Shown here: positions 8,524 to 17,667 of the stretch, piece after piece
Layout of the letters: each line of letters opens with the position of its first letter
Numbering within the stretch: position 1 is the stretch's first letter
Source: Candidatus Omnitrophota bacterium
Lineage (GTDB): Bacteria; Omnitrophota; Omnitrophia; Omnitrophales; Aquincolibacteriaceae
Assembly: GCA_028713205.1 (NCBI GenBank)
Contig: JAQTOZ010000004.1
Coordinates: 1-42,285, forward strand
Length of the DNA: 42,285 nt
Reading direction: 5' to 3'
Made by a program: the position numbers and the translations under genes
Notes under the pieces: generated by a model
Databases searched by the model: none
What the model was told of the DNA's origin: nothing
Seen by the model: only the letters and a program-made list of their open reading frames with translations

Positions 8524-10548
8524 TTACCAATCCTTTTCGACGTGGGGCGGATTCTTATCGACCGGAGGCTTGCGCAAGTCCTGCAATTCCTTTTCTGATT
8601 CCTTGAGCGCATCTAGGATTCTAAGAGCATTTTCAAGGTTCATTTGCCCCTGCAAAGGCTTTGGCATCTTTTTTTGTTCTTCCTGACCTTCTACCGGTTT
8701 CTTTTCCTGCCCCTGTTGTTCTTCCGGGTTTTCGCGTTCTTTTTCTTCGCCTTCTTGCGGTTGCGGCTGTTTTTGTTCTTCCTTGTCGCCCTGATCCATT
8801 TCCTGCGGTTGTTGTTGCTGTTGTTGATCCTGGTCCTTCTGCTCTTGTTGATCCTGCGGTTGCTGTTCCTGAGGCTGATTCTGCTGCTGTTGGTCCTGCT
8901 TGTCTTCTTGCTTCTTTTGCTCTTCTTGTTTCTGCTCTTGCTGGTTTTGTGGTTGATTCTGCTGCTGATCTTGTTGCTGCTGTTGGTCCTGTTGTTGATT
9001 TTGCTGCTGCTGGTTTTGTTGCTGTTGTTGATTCTGCTGTTGCTGGTTCTGTTGTTGCTGCTGTTGTTGCTGTTGCTTTTTCTCATCCTGTTTTTTCTTT
9101 TCCTGGTCCTTCTTATCCATGCGATTTTTTGAGTTTTGGATAAACTCCAGGTTGTACTTGGCATCTTTATCCGTCGGATCGATTTCGAGCACCTTTTTAT
9201 AAGCATTGATGGCTTCCTCGAACTTCCCGAGCCGGTATTGAGTGTTGCCGTAATTATAAAGCTCCTTGGCTTTTAAGGTCTTATCCGCCGTAGCAGCCAT
9301 CGACTTCTCAAGCTCCTGTTTTGCCTGAGCATAATCCCCGGATTGATAAAGCGTGGTTGCCAGATTGTAACGAATGACAGGGTCATCCGGTTTTTTGATC
9401 TGGGCTCGGCGGTACTCCTGAAGCGCCGACTGATATTTTTTCTGATGATATAATTCATTGCCTTTCTCGTTCAGACCGCGAGATGTTTCCAGAAAACCGG
9501 AGAAAAGCATAAAAGCACAGATAAGAGCTGCCAAAGGCGGAATTTTCTTTTGCCGGCGTCTGACGAACATTTCCAGGGCGAGAAAGATAAAGGTCAAAAT
9601 CAAAAACAGCTCGAAATGATCTTCGCGTTCCATGAGCTGCCGTTCACGTAAACGCTTCTGACCGAGGCTCTCCATGTGTTTCAAGATCAAATCAACCTCT
9701 TGCTCGCTCGGACTGCTGGTAATGTAAACACCCCCGGTTTCCTGCGCAATTTTCTCCAAGAGAGGCTTCGTCAGCTTCGTGATAACAACGTTCCCCGCTC
9801 TGTCTTTTTTAAATCCGGCACGTCTCCCCTGTTCATCCTTCAAGGGGATCGGTTGGCCCTGGGTGGTACCGACACCGATGGTATAAATCCGGACATGTTC
9901 TTTCTTGGCATCCTCCAAGACCCCTTCGATGCCACCTTCATGATCCTCACCATCGGTAAAAACAATCATGGCCTTGTATTTTGATTCCCCGGGCGGAAAT
10001 GATTGCATGCCCAGCCTTAATGCTTGTGAAAGAGATGTCCCGGGATCGGGAACGTGACCGACTTCGACGGCATCCAAAAAAAGAAAAAAGGCGGAATAAT
10101 CAAGCGTTAAAGGTGTCTGTAAGAAACTAGAACCTGAAAAAGCGACCATGCCGACACGGTCTCCCTTGAGCTTTCGTATCGTACTCTTGATCTCACGTAC
10201 GGATTTCTCAAAACGATTCGGTTTTGCATCCTCGGCCAGCATACTCAGGGACGTATCCAAAATAAAAATAAGATCGACGCCCTTGCGTTCGACTTTGCGC
10301 ACGTCTTCGCCCCATTGGGGCCGCGCCAGGGCCGTGATGGCACAGAGAAACGCCAGGATAAAGAAGAAAAGGCGGATTTTGTTTTCCGCGGGACGGTATG
10401 CCGGCATCATCTTCTGCTGAATGGTGTCCGCATTCCCGATCTTGCGGATGCGAGCGAGCCAGATCTTTCGGGAAAGAATAAACAATCCGATCAATATCGG
10501 TATCACCCAAAGGAAGATAAAAGCTTTCGGATCATAGAACTGGATCAT
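8524..10548 (-). CDS. BatB-BatC-like fusion: VWA domain, TPRs and a long Gln-rich tail
   Basis: The 674-residue product starts at ATG 10548, sharing a base with the upstream stop (TGATG). Residues 1-80 carry two membrane helices. Residues 90-300 form a von Willebrand A domain with an intact MIDAS: D98-T-S-L-S, T171 and D199. Two further hydrophobic segments follow, then TPR repeats at about 360-470 (motifs such as AKELYNYGNTQYRLG). About residues 485-630 are dominated by Gln, with Asn, Asp, Glu and Lys. The last 40 residues (NLENALRILDAL) resemble the end of BatC. Bat proteins are linked to stress tolerance and complex assembly in the periplasm; this is family knowledge. BatB and BatC are often separate genes. 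Confidence 0.85.
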   Translation of the reverse strand: MIQFYDPKAFIFLWVIPILIGLFILSRKIWLARIRKIGNADTIQQKMMPAYRPAENKIRLFFFILAFLCAITALARPQWGEDVRKVERKGVDLIFILDTSLSMLAEDAKPNRFEKSVREIKSTIRKLKGDRVGMVAFSGSSFLQTPLTLDYSAFFLFLDAVEVGHVPDPGTSLSQALRLGMQSFPPGESKYKAMIVFTDGEDHEGGIEGVLEDAKKEHVRIYTIGVGTTQGQPIPLKDEQGRRAGFKKDRAGNVVITKLTKPLLEKIAQETGGVYITSSPSEQEVDLILKHMESLGQKRLRERQLMEREDHFELFLILTFIFLALEMFVRRRQKKIPPLAALICAFMLFSGFLETSRGLNEKGNELYHQKKYQSALQEYRRAQIKKPDDPVIRYNLATTLYQSGDYAQAKQELEKSMAATADKTLKAKELYNYGNTQYRLGKFEEAINAYKKVLEIDPTDKDAKYNLEFIQNSKNRMDKKDQEKKKQDEKKQQQQQQQQQNQQQQNQQQQQNQQQQNQQQDQQQQQDQQQNQPQNQQEQKQEEQKKQEDKQDQQQQNQPQEQQPQDQQEQKDQDQQQQQQPQEMDQGDKEEQKQPQPQEGEEKERENPEEQQGQEKKPVEGQEEQKKMPKPLQGQMNLENALRILDALKESEKELQDLRKPPVDKNPPHVEKDW

Positions 10549-11528
10549 CACGGCACCTTCAACAGAACGGTGCGGCTGAGCAAAAGCTCAAACAACAGCA
10601 ACGCCATCGCGGGAAATAGGAACAAATGAAATTGCGGCAAGTAGCTGCGGTATTCCTTGACCTTGACGTCGGTCTTTTCCAACTGATTGATCCTCTCGTA
10701 AATTTCCGCCAATGATTTCGGGTCGCGGGCTCTGAAAAACATGCCTCCCGTGATATCGGCAATTCGTTTGAGAGTCATTTCATCAATATCCACTTTGGCC
10801 TGGACGTATCGTTTGCCAAAGAGCGGGTCGTTGACCGGGAAAGGCACCAATCCCCCTTTACCGACTCCGATCGTATAGACCTTGATGCCGAATGTCTTCG
10901 CCAATTCAGCCGCGGTTATCGGGTCAATATTGCCGGCGTTGTTTTCGCCGTCCGTAATGAGAATAATGATTTTACTTTTGGCATCGCTGTTGCGCAGCCG
11001 GTTGACCGCCGAAGCGATGCCCATACCGATGGCCGTCCCGTCGTCGATCATCCCGATATGGACTTCTTTCAGCAGGTTGATCAAGACATCGTAATCAAGG
11101 GTTAGCGGACATTGGGCGAAGGCTTTGCGGGCAAAAACCACCAACCCCATCCGGTCGTTTTCTCGCCCTTTGATGAATTTGATCGCCTCTTGTTTGGCGA
11201 CCGCAATGCGGTTTTCAGGTTTAAAATCTTCGGCCAGCATCGAACCCGAGATATCCAGGGCGATCATGATATCGACACCTTTGGTTTGATATTCTCGTTC
11301 GGCGGCGATACGTTCCGGCCTTGCCAAGGCACTGATCAATAGGATAAAAACGCCGGCACGCATCCAGGGCAGCATTTTGTAAAAGAATGTCCGTGTCGAT
11401 AAGGCCTTCGTGCGTATCACCGTGGCGGTGGAAAATCTCAGGGTGACTCGTTTCGCCCGTTTCGATATCCAAAAAAGCAACGGTAGCAGCGCAATCAGCA
11501 AAAAGGCATAGGGATACCTAAACTCCAC
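10548..11528 (-). CDS. BatA-like VWA domain membrane protein
   Basis: The product is 326 residues from GTG 11528, which has AAGGAG seven bases upstream and overlaps the previous stop by 11 bp. A longer in-frame ATG at 11654 only adds an Arg/Ser-rich shadow of the upstream gene. Two membrane helices (about 8-22 and 57-70) precede a VWA domain with the MIDAS D92-I-S-G-S and the T-D-G-E-N segment. A further helix closes the C-terminus. The pairing with the following VWA gene matches the batA-batB order. It probably presents the metal-binding VWA face to the periplasm. Confidence 0.88.
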   Translation of the reverse strand: MEFRYPYAFLLIALLPLLFWISKRAKRVTLRFSTATVIRTKALSTRTFFYKMLPWMRAGVFILLISALARPERIAAEREYQTKGVDIMIALDISGSMLAEDFKPENRIAVAKQEAIKFIKGRENDRMGLVVFARKAFAQCPLTLDYDVLINLLKEVHIGMIDDGTAIGMGIASAVNRLRNSDAKSKIIILITDGENNAGNIDPITAAELAKTFGIKVYTIGVGKGGLVPFPVNDPLFGKRYVQAKVDIDEMTLKRIADITGGMFFRARDPKSLAEIYERINQLEKTDVKVKEYRSYLPQFHLFLFPAMALLLFELLLSRTVLLKVP

Positions 11529-12507
11529 CTTGCGTCTCCTTGGGCTTTGCCTCGTCAATGACTTGCAGCGCCTTTTTGTTGAGATCCAAGATCTGAAAGA
11601 CCTCCGGACGCCACTTCGCAAATTTGGCCAAATCCGAGGCTTCGAGGACCTCATCGATTTTTTCCAGGAGTGATTGATCGACCTGGTTTTGTTTCAGAAA
11701 CCGGACGATCTCATACGTGGTCGATTCGACCGCAAGAACTTTAAACCGTTTCTCGAGATAAATCCTGATAATTTCGGAATACCGGAGGTAATACTCTTTG
11801 AGCTTGCCCTTCTTCAGCAAATCCGAGCCGTATAACCGCTCCAAATTCAATTTAGCCTCTTCCTCCGCCGTCAGAGGCGGGCCTTGCTCGATCCTTTCGG
11901 CCACTTTTTTCCTCACGATGCGATAAATCCATAGACCTAAAAGAATGACACCCAGCGAAGTGATGATCACAAAAATCGCCAGCCGGTATTTCCGCGGTAT
12001 GGAAATCACCGATTTAATACCTCGAATATCGGTTTTGGTCTCCCCTTCCGCAACACTCTTGACCGTCAAATAGATCTTCTCAGTCTGGATTTTGCCCTTT
12101 TGCCCCTTATCGTCGGTATAATCGATACTGATCGGGTCCAGAATAAATTCTCCCAAACGATAGGCCGTAAGCTTCATCCGTTTGCCTTCAACGACCATGC
12201 CGTCTTCTTCACGTCGCAAATCTTCGATTTTTTTGATGGACAGAATGTCGCTTGCAGGTGGCGTAATTTGCGATAAGACCTTGATGGAGGGCACATGGCG
12301 TATGGTTACGGTATAAACAACGGGATCTCCGATCGTGATAAAGGCTTTATCGACCTCGGCTTTGAGCGAAATCGCCGGTTTCTCAGCCCCAAACGTCTGC
12401 CATGGGGCTGTCACCATAAAAAGGAAAGTAAACGCCAGCAAGAGCCGATTCCTGACAACCCATCGGCCCCATTTTGCAGTATGAGAGCAATTGTATACCG
12501 TTGCCAT
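11518..12507 (-). CDS. BatD-like membrane protein (signal peptide, beta domain, one TM, cytoplasmic helical tail)
   Basis: The product is 329 residues from ATG 12507; GTG 12510 is a weaker alternative. AAGGA precedes it and the ATG shares a base with the DUF58 stop. A signal-like hydrophobic stretch at about 20-40 ends in FGA. A periplasmic beta-rich domain with VDKAFITIGDPVVYTVTI and later YRLGEFILDPISIDY follows, resembling the repeats of BatD/oxygen-tolerance proteins. A membrane helix lies at about 175-197. The tail contains LKEYYLRYSEIIRIYLEKRF, as in proteins found between DUF58 and BatA genes. It likely scaffolds the VWA proteins; that is inference. Confidence 0.72.
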   Translation of the reverse strand: MATVYNCSHTAKWGRWVVRNRLLLAFTFLFMVTAPWQTFGAEKPAISLKAEVDKAFITIGDPVVYTVTIRHVPSIKVLSQITPPASDILSIKKIEDLRREEDGMVVEGKRMKLTAYRLGEFILDPISIDYTDDKGQKGKIQTEKIYLTVKSVAEGETKTDIRGIKSVISIPRKYRLAIFVIITSLGVILLGLWIYRIVRKKVAERIEQGPPLTAEEEAKLNLERLYGSDLLKKGKLKEYYLRYSEIIRIYLEKRFKVLAVESTTYEIVRFLKQNQVDQSLLEKIDEVLEASDLAKFAKWRPEVFQILDLNKKALQVIDEAKPKETQGGV

Positions 12508-13382
12508 CACATCCTTCTCTCACGGATCTTGAAAAATTTCATGATCGGTTCCACATAGGAGCATTCTGCCGAAATATCGATCCTATCAATGCCGAGTGTT
12601 TTCAACAGATGGTCGAGTTTCTCATTCCGGGCGACAGCCTCTTGCTGATACATCTGACGAAGGGATTTTCTGGAAAAGTCGGCCAAGGATGATTGCCCGG
12701 TCTCACAATCCTCGACTTCCACCAACCCGATCGGCGGCAGATCTTCCTCCCGGCGATCCTTGAGATGGATCGCAATGACATCATGGCGACGGCTCAGAAT
12801 TTTGAGGGCCTTCTCGTAGCCTTGGTCCATAAAATCAGAAATGAGAAATATGACTGCCGTACGCGTCAGGAAGTTGTGGAGATACTCCAAGGCCTTGCTC
12901 AGATTCGTCTTTCGCCCCTTAGGCTTGTAATAAAGGATTTCGCGCACGACGCGCAGGACATGCGTTTTCCCTTTCTTGACCGGGATGTTCTTCTCAACTT
13001 CGTCGGTGACAATCACCAATCCTGTTTTATCGTTGTTCTTAACCGCCGAAAAAGACAGCAAGGCCGTAATCTCCGCGGCCACTTCGGCCTTTAAACGTTC
13101 CCCCGATCCAAAATATTGCGAACCCGACATATCGACGACAAAAAGAACGGTCAGCTCGCGTTCCTCCACAAATTTCTTAACAAAGGGATGCTGGGAACGA
13201 GCCGTGACGTTCCAATCGATGGTGCGGATATCATCCCCCGGGACATACTCGCGGACATCGGCAAACTCGATCCCCTGCCCTTTGAAGACAGACTGGTATT
13301 CCCCTCCGAAGAGGTCATTGACCAGACGCGTGGTGCGAATTTCGATGTGTCGGACCTTTTTTAAAATCTCCTTGGGGATCAT
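12507..13382 (-). CDS. DUF58 domain protein
   Basis: The 291-residue protein has the DUF58 signature YVPGDDIRTIDWNVTAR at about 47-63, followed by a VWA-like fold (VLFVVDMSGSQYFG and later VIFLISDFMD). DUF58 proteins almost always sit next to MoxR ATPases and are thought to be their VWA-type partners. ATG 13382 overlaps the moxR stop (ATGA), which fits tight co-translation. No membrane segment is visible, so it is probably cytoplasmic. Confidence 0.9.
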   Translation of the reverse strand: MIPKEILKKVRHIEIRTTRLVNDLFGGEYQSVFKGQGIEFADVREYVPGDDIRTIDWNVTARSQHPFVKKFVEERELTVLFVVDMSGSQYFGSGERLKAEVAAEITALLSFSAVKNNDKTGLVIVTDEVEKNIPVKKGKTHVLRVVREILYYKPKGRKTNLSKALEYLHNFLTRTAVIFLISDFMDQGYEKALKILSRRHDVIAIHLKDRREEDLPPIGLVEVEDCETGQSSLADFSRKSLRQMYQQEAVARNEKLDHLLKTLGIDRIDISAECSYVEPIMKFFKIRERRM

Positions 13383-14368
13383 GGAACCTCAACTTGCTCG
13401 AAGACCTGTTGAATGATGTTTTCCGAAGTCATTTCTTCCGCTTCCGCCTCGTAGGTAACCAGTACGCGGTGTCGCAGGACATCAAATCCGATTTGCTTTA
13501 CATCATCCGGAGTCACATAACCGCGTCCCCGCAAAAAGGCATTGGCTTTGGCGGCCAGCGTTAACATGATGCTGGCACGCGGCGACGCCCCATACGAAAT
13601 AAGCGGCTTGAGAATATCCAGTTTGTAATGTTCCGGCTCGCGCGTCGCGAACACAAGGTCAATGATGTAATCCTTAACCTTCTCATCCACATAGATGCGA
13701 TGCATGATTTCCCGCATGGCAAGGATCTTTTCCGGATCCAGAACCGGATTCACGGGGATTGTTTTTCCGCCGGACATGCGCTCCAGAATTTCTTTCTCCT
13801 CCTTCTTATTGGGATACGTCACGATGAGCTTTAGCATGAAGCGGTCCACCTGGGCTTCGGGCAAAGGATAGGTGCCTTCCTGCTCGATCGGATTCTGCGT
13901 CGCCAAAACCAGGAACGGCTTCGGCAGAGGAAACGTGGTATCGCCGATCGTCACTTGCCGTTCTTGCATTGCCTCCAGAAGAGCGCTTTGAACTTTTGAA
14001 GGTGCACGGTTGATTTCATCGGCCAGAATAATGCTGGCAAAAATAGGTCCCTTCTTGGTCGTGAAATTTCCGTCCTTGGGATTGTAAACCAGCGTCCCGA
14101 TCACGTCCGCCGGCAATAGATCGGGCGTAAACTGAATGCGTTGAAATTTGGCATTCACAGCCTGCGATAAGGTCCTCACCGACAGCGTTTTGGCAAGTCC
14201 CGGCACACCTTCAATTAAAATATGACCGTCCGCCAGCAAAGCGACCATGAGCCGATCGACCAGGTATTGCTGCCCGACAATGACCTTACCGATCTCCCGC
14301 ATCACTTCCTGCATCGTCGCATTCGCTTCTTTGACTTGCGCACTGACTTCACGTATGGACTCATCCAT
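13379..14368 (-). CDS. MoxR-family AAA+ ATPase
   Basis: The 329-residue AAA+ protein has Walker A GVPGLAKT at 54-61, Walker B IILADEINRAPS and sensor 1 LATQNPIEQEGTYPLPEAQ. The C-terminal lid carries the family GASPRAS motif. MoxR ATPases act as chaperones that help mature metal or cofactor enzymes together with VWA partners. ATG 14368 has GGAGGAG eight bases upstream. It is the second gene of the six-gene Bat block. Confidence 0.93.
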   Translation of the reverse strand: MDESIREVSAQVKEANATMQEVMREIGKVIVGQQYLVDRLMVALLADGHILIEGVPGLAKTLSVRTLSQAVNAKFQRIQFTPDLLPADVIGTLVYNPKDGNFTTKKGPIFASIILADEINRAPSKVQSALLEAMQERQVTIGDTTFPLPKPFLVLATQNPIEQEGTYPLPEAQVDRFMLKLIVTYPNKKEEKEILERMSGGKTIPVNPVLDPEKILAMREIMHRIYVDEKVKDYIIDLVFATREPEHYKLDILKPLISYGASPRASIMLTLAAKANAFLRGRGYVTPDDVKQIGFDVLRHRVLVTYEAEAEEMTSENIIQQVFEQVEVP

Positions 14369-14430
14369 GATATTTCTCCTCCTTCACAGAAAAGCTAGGG
14401 TTAAAATCAATTCAGTTGTTGCGCGTAAAA

Positions 14431-15315
14431 TTAAATCAGCCGTTCCTGAACAATCCGTTTTCCGCTGACGTAGTTTTTGATTTCATTCTGTAACCCGTCA
14501 AATTCGGAATCAGAAAGACCGCTACCCGAAAACCTCATTTCGCTGAGTATATCAAAGAGATGCCGCAGGAATTCACGTTCTTGCCGTGAAACTCCTAGCG
14601 CTTTCAAATCCTCAAGGACATCCGGAATAGCGGTATGCCGCATATCAACTTTGTAATATTCCGTGACGAAATTCCGCAGAAACACGCTGAACTCTTGAAG
14701 CAGATCTTTTGTCGTTTTACCTCCGCGCGCCTCAACCATAGCTTCGAATTTCGCTAAGGCCGCTTCCGCCTTGAGATCGATCGCGTGCTTTGGGACATCT
14801 GTTTTTCGGCCGAACTTCATGAAGAAGATGATTGCGATCACGAATAGTCCGATGACCGTCCCGGCACCCGCGAATATCTGATTCAATAGTTTTTTCGGTA
14901 TTCGCTTGCGATGAACCTTGATGAGTTGGTCCTCAATCTGAAAGCTACCGCCTTTTTGCGTCGACGGGTCGATATAGCCCAAGGTGAAAGCCCGTATCCG
15001 TCCTTCGCCCGAGCGCACCGGTAGAAAGGTTAATGAAAATGTTTTTCTTACCCATGGCTCCCCGTCCGATAAAAAGGATTCCTGGGACTCCCCCTGAGTT
15101 TGAAGCTGAAGATTATCCATCTTCACCTGCGGAAAAAGGAATGCATAAAGGGCCTCGCTCTTGGGCCATTGAATCTTGATGTTCATAACGACCGCTTGGT
15201 CAACTTCCGATTGCGTGGCGCTTAAGGACACATCACAGGTTGGCTTGGCATAGGTATCACCCGCGAGGATCATTCCGAGAAGTAAGAGAAACGGTAAACT
15301 TCTAAAATGCAACAT
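14431..15315 (-). CDS. Exported/membrane protein of BatD-like architecture, first gene of Bat operon
   Basis: The 294-residue product has a signal peptide (about 1-23), a beta-rich periplasmic part, one membrane helix at about 147-168 (GTVIGLFVIAIIFFMKFG) and a helical cytoplasmic tail with FSVFLRNFVTEYYKVD. This layout repeats that of the gene at 11518-12507, so the operon has two such proteins flanking moxR and DUF58. Sequence similarity between the two looks low except in the tail helix. No obvious promoter could be fixed upstream. Confidence 0.6.
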   Translation of the reverse strand: MLHFRSLPFLLLLGMILAGDTYAKPTCDVSLSATQSEVDQAVVMNIKIQWPKSEALYAFLFPQVKMDNLQLQTQGESQESFLSDGEPWVRKTFSLTFLPVRSGEGRIRAFTLGYIDPSTQKGGSFQIEDQLIKVHRKRIPKKLLNQIFAGAGTVIGLFVIAIIFFMKFGRKTDVPKHAIDLKAEAALAKFEAMVEARGGKTTKDLLQEFSVFLRNFVTEYYKVDMRHTAIPDVLEDLKALGVSRQEREFLRHLFDILSEMRFSGSGLSDSEFDGLQNEIKNYVSGKRIVQERLI

Positions 15316-15377
15316 AAGCTATTATTTTACCGGGACTTATGGCAGCAATCAATGACTTTAACGGAGCTCCAAATAAT

Positions 15378-15409
15378 GAAGGGCGAAGATCGCAGGACCC
15401 TCGCCCTTC
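15378..15409 (-). terminator. Hairpin downstream of dnaK
   Basis: A perfect 9-bp inverted repeat (GAAGGGCGA / TCGCCCTTC) with a 14-base loop lies about 58 bp after the dnaK stop and before the Bat operon. The tail is only ATTATTT, so termination may be partial. Confidence 0.5.
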
Positions 15410-15467
15410 TGCATTCCCTTAACTCTATCGCATTGCGGCTTGCCTGCAATGTCCGGACGTTCGAGAT

Positions 15468-17402
15468 TTACTTCTTGCTCTTGTCCTTATCCTTATCGTC
15501 CTCATCGACCACTTCGTAATCCGCGTCGACGACCGAATCATCTTTGCCGTCTTTGGCCTTCGGTTCTTCCTTCCCTTTGGAGGCCTGCGCCTTTTTGGCG
15601 GCTTCCTCATAAATCTTTTGCGCCAAGGTATGGGATGCCGTCGACAACTTCTGCGTTACCTGCTGGATCTGCTCGACTGAATCCGATTTGAGCGCTTCTT
15701 TGGCCTCTTTGAGGGCTTCTTCGACACGTTTCTTTTCTTCATCGCTGATTTTGGAACCGTGTTCTGCAACGCTTTTCTCTGTGGCGTAGATAAGATTGTC
15801 CAACTGATTTCGGGCGGTGATCATCTCATGCTTTTTCTTATCGTCTTCCGCATGCGACTGCCCTTCTTTGACAAGCTTATCCACTTCTTCCTTGCTCAAC
15901 CCGGACGAAGATTCAATCCGAATCTTTTGCTCTTTACCGGTCCCAAGATCTTTTGCCGACACATGAACGATTCCGTTCGCGTCGATATCGAAAGTTACTT
16001 CGATTTGGGGCATGCCGCGAGGCGCAGGCGGAATTCCCTCCAGATTAAACAATCCCAAAACCCGGTTGTCCGAAGCCATTTCTCGTTCCCCTTGCAGAAC
16101 CTTTACGGTTACCGCCGTTTGATTGTCCCCGGCTGTCGAGAAAATCTCGGACTTTTTGGTCGGAATCGTCGTGTTTCGTTCAATCAGCTTGGTCATGACA
16201 CCCCCCAAAGTTTCGATGCCCAGCGAAAGCGGGGTGACATCGAGCAATAAGATGTCTTTAACATCCCCTTTCAAAACACCGCCCTGGATCGCGGCGCCCA
16301 CCGCCACAACTTCATCGGGATTAACGCCCTGATGAGGGTCCTTGCCGAACAATTCGCGTACTCTGTTGACGACAGCCGGCATGCGGGTTTGGCCTCCTAC
16401 GAGGATAACTTCATCAATGGCCTTTGCCGTAACGCCGGCATCACGAAGCGCGTTCGTGCAAGGCTCAACGGATTTCTCAATCAAATCCCCGACCAGCTGC
16501 TCAAGCTTGGCACGCGTCAAGGTGATCAAAAAATGCTTGGGCCCCGAGGCATCCGCCGTGATAAAAGGCAGATTGATCTCGGTCGATTGGGATGTCGAGA
16601 GTTCGCATTTGGCTTTTTCCGCCGCTTCTTTCAAACGCTGAAGCGCCATGCGGTCTTTGGTCAGATCGATCCCTTCGGATTTTTTGAATTCATCGACAAG
16701 CCATTCGATGATCCTTTGATCAAAATCATCACCGCCCAAATGCGTGTCCCCGTTCGTCGCCTTGACTTCGAAGACTCCGTCTCCGAGTTCCAGAATGGAA
16801 ATGTCAAATGTGCCACCGCCCAAGTCATATACCGCAATCGTTTCGTTCTTCTTTTTATCGAGTCCGTACGCAAGGGCTGCCGCGGTCGGTTCGTTGATAA
16901 TTCTCAATACCTCGAGTCCGGCGATTTGTCCGGCATCCTTGGTGGCTTGACGTTGGGAGTCGTTAAAATAAGCAGGCACGGTAATCACAGCTTGTTTCAC
17001 CGGTTCGCCCAGATAAGCCTCCGCATCCGATTTGAGTTTCTGGAGCACCATCGCGGATATTTCCGGCGGCGTATAATCACGCCCTTCCGCGGGAATATTG
17101 AACACGGCTTCACCGTGTTTGCCCGCTTTGACTTTAAACGGCACGAGTTTGATTTCGTGCCCCGCTTCATCATAGCGCCTGCCGATAAAACGTTTGGCAC
17201 TGAAGACCGTGTTTTCCGAATTTGTAACGGCCTGTCGTTTCGCCGATTGTCCGACGATTCTTTCTTTGTTTTTTGTGAATGCCACCACGGAGGGAGTCGT
17301 TCGATTGCCTTCGACATTTGCGATAACTTTGGGTTCGCCGCCTTCCATAATGGACATGCAAGAGTTTGTCGTTCCTAAGTCGATTCCTAGAACTTTCGCC
17401 AT
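15468..17402 (-). CDS. dnaK: Chaperone DnaK (Hsp70)
   Basis: The 644-residue Hsp70 has [10 protein letters not shown] at residues 5-14, [17 protein letters not shown] in the nucleotide-binding domain, the [12 protein letters not shown] phosphate loop, and the substrate-binding domain with an acidic C-terminus rich in Asp and Lys. AAAGGAG precedes ATG 17402. grpE and dnaJ are not next to it, unlike in many genomes. No CIRCE element is visible in the 265-bp upstream gap. The protein folds and protects proteins in the cytoplasm with ATP. Confidence 0.98.
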   Translation of the reverse strand: MAKVLGIDLGTTNSCMSIMEGGEPKVIANVEGNRTTPSVVAFTKNKERIVGQSAKRQAVTNSENTVFSAKRFIGRRYDEAGHEIKLVPFKVKAGKHGEAVFNIPAEGRDYTPPEISAMVLQKLKSDAEAYLGEPVKQAVITVPAYFNDSQRQATKDAGQIAGLEVLRIINEPTAAALAYGLDKKKNETIAVYDLGGGTFDISILELGDGVFEVKATNGDTHLGGDDFDQRIIEWLVDEFKKSEGIDLTKDRMALQRLKEAAEKAKCELSTSQSTEINLPFITADASGPKHFLITLTRAKLEQLVGDLIEKSVEPCTNALRDAGVTAKAIDEVILVGGQTRMPAVVNRVRELFGKDPHQGVNPDEVVAVGAAIQGGVLKGDVKDILLLDVTPLSLGIETLGGVMTKLIERNTTIPTKKSEIFSTAGDNQTAVTVKVLQGEREMASDNRVLGLFNLEGIPPAPRGMPQIEVTFDIDANGIVHVSAKDLGTGKEQKIRIESSSGLSKEEVDKLVKEGQSHAEDDKKKHEMITARNQLDNLIYATEKSVAEHGSKISDEEKKRVEEALKEAKEALKSDSVEQIQQVTQKLSTASHTLAQKIYEEAAKKAQASKGKEEPKAKDGKDDSVVDADYEVVDEDDKDKDKSKK

Positions 17403-17638
17403 TTTATGTCTCCTTTGACATTGATATTGTTTTCAACCATTAGTGCTTTAATTTCTGAAAACCCCAAAGCGTATTACACACAATTCGCTTCGCATTACAT
17501 CAATTATCATGCCAAACGATCCAAGTTGAATCCCATCGTAAATCATGTATTTGAAATAGGTTACAAATGAGGATTATTTGGATGGTTCTACGAAGTCAAA
17601 TTGTGGGTCACTCTGGCACACGCAAACTGTATCAACAC

Positions 17639-17664
17639 GAAGCAGGGCGAATTAATCCCGCTTC
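17639..17664 (-). terminator. Hairpin just after the NtrC-type regulator gene
   Basis: An 8-bp stem with one G-T pair (GAAGCGGG / CCTGCTTC on the minus strand) and a 10-base loop begins three bases after the stop codon of the regulator gene. The T-tract is poor, so it may mark the 3' end of the his/trp/two-component operon without being a strong intrinsic terminator. Confidence 0.4.
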
Positions 17665-17667
17665 AGA

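Noticed and set aside
8644-9143. Leu/Phe- and Val/Ala-rich + strand frames opposite the BatB/C tail
   Set aside because: They are mirror translations of the CAG/CAA-rich Gln tract and have no independent support.
16332-17378. Long + strand frame (348 codons) opposite dnaK
   Set aside because: Antisense frames of this kind are a common by-product of dnaK codon use; there is no Shine-Dalgarno and no family motif.
17499-17515. Sigma54-like element upstream of dnaK (TTGGCATG-N-TTGAT on the minus strand)
   Set aside because: The -12 element should carry GC but has GA, so a single resemblance near an NtrC gene is not enough.
17403-17667. CIRCE operator or heat-shock promoter before dnaK
   Set aside because: No TTAGCACTC-N9-GAGTGCTAA repeat is present; only a chance partial half-site.
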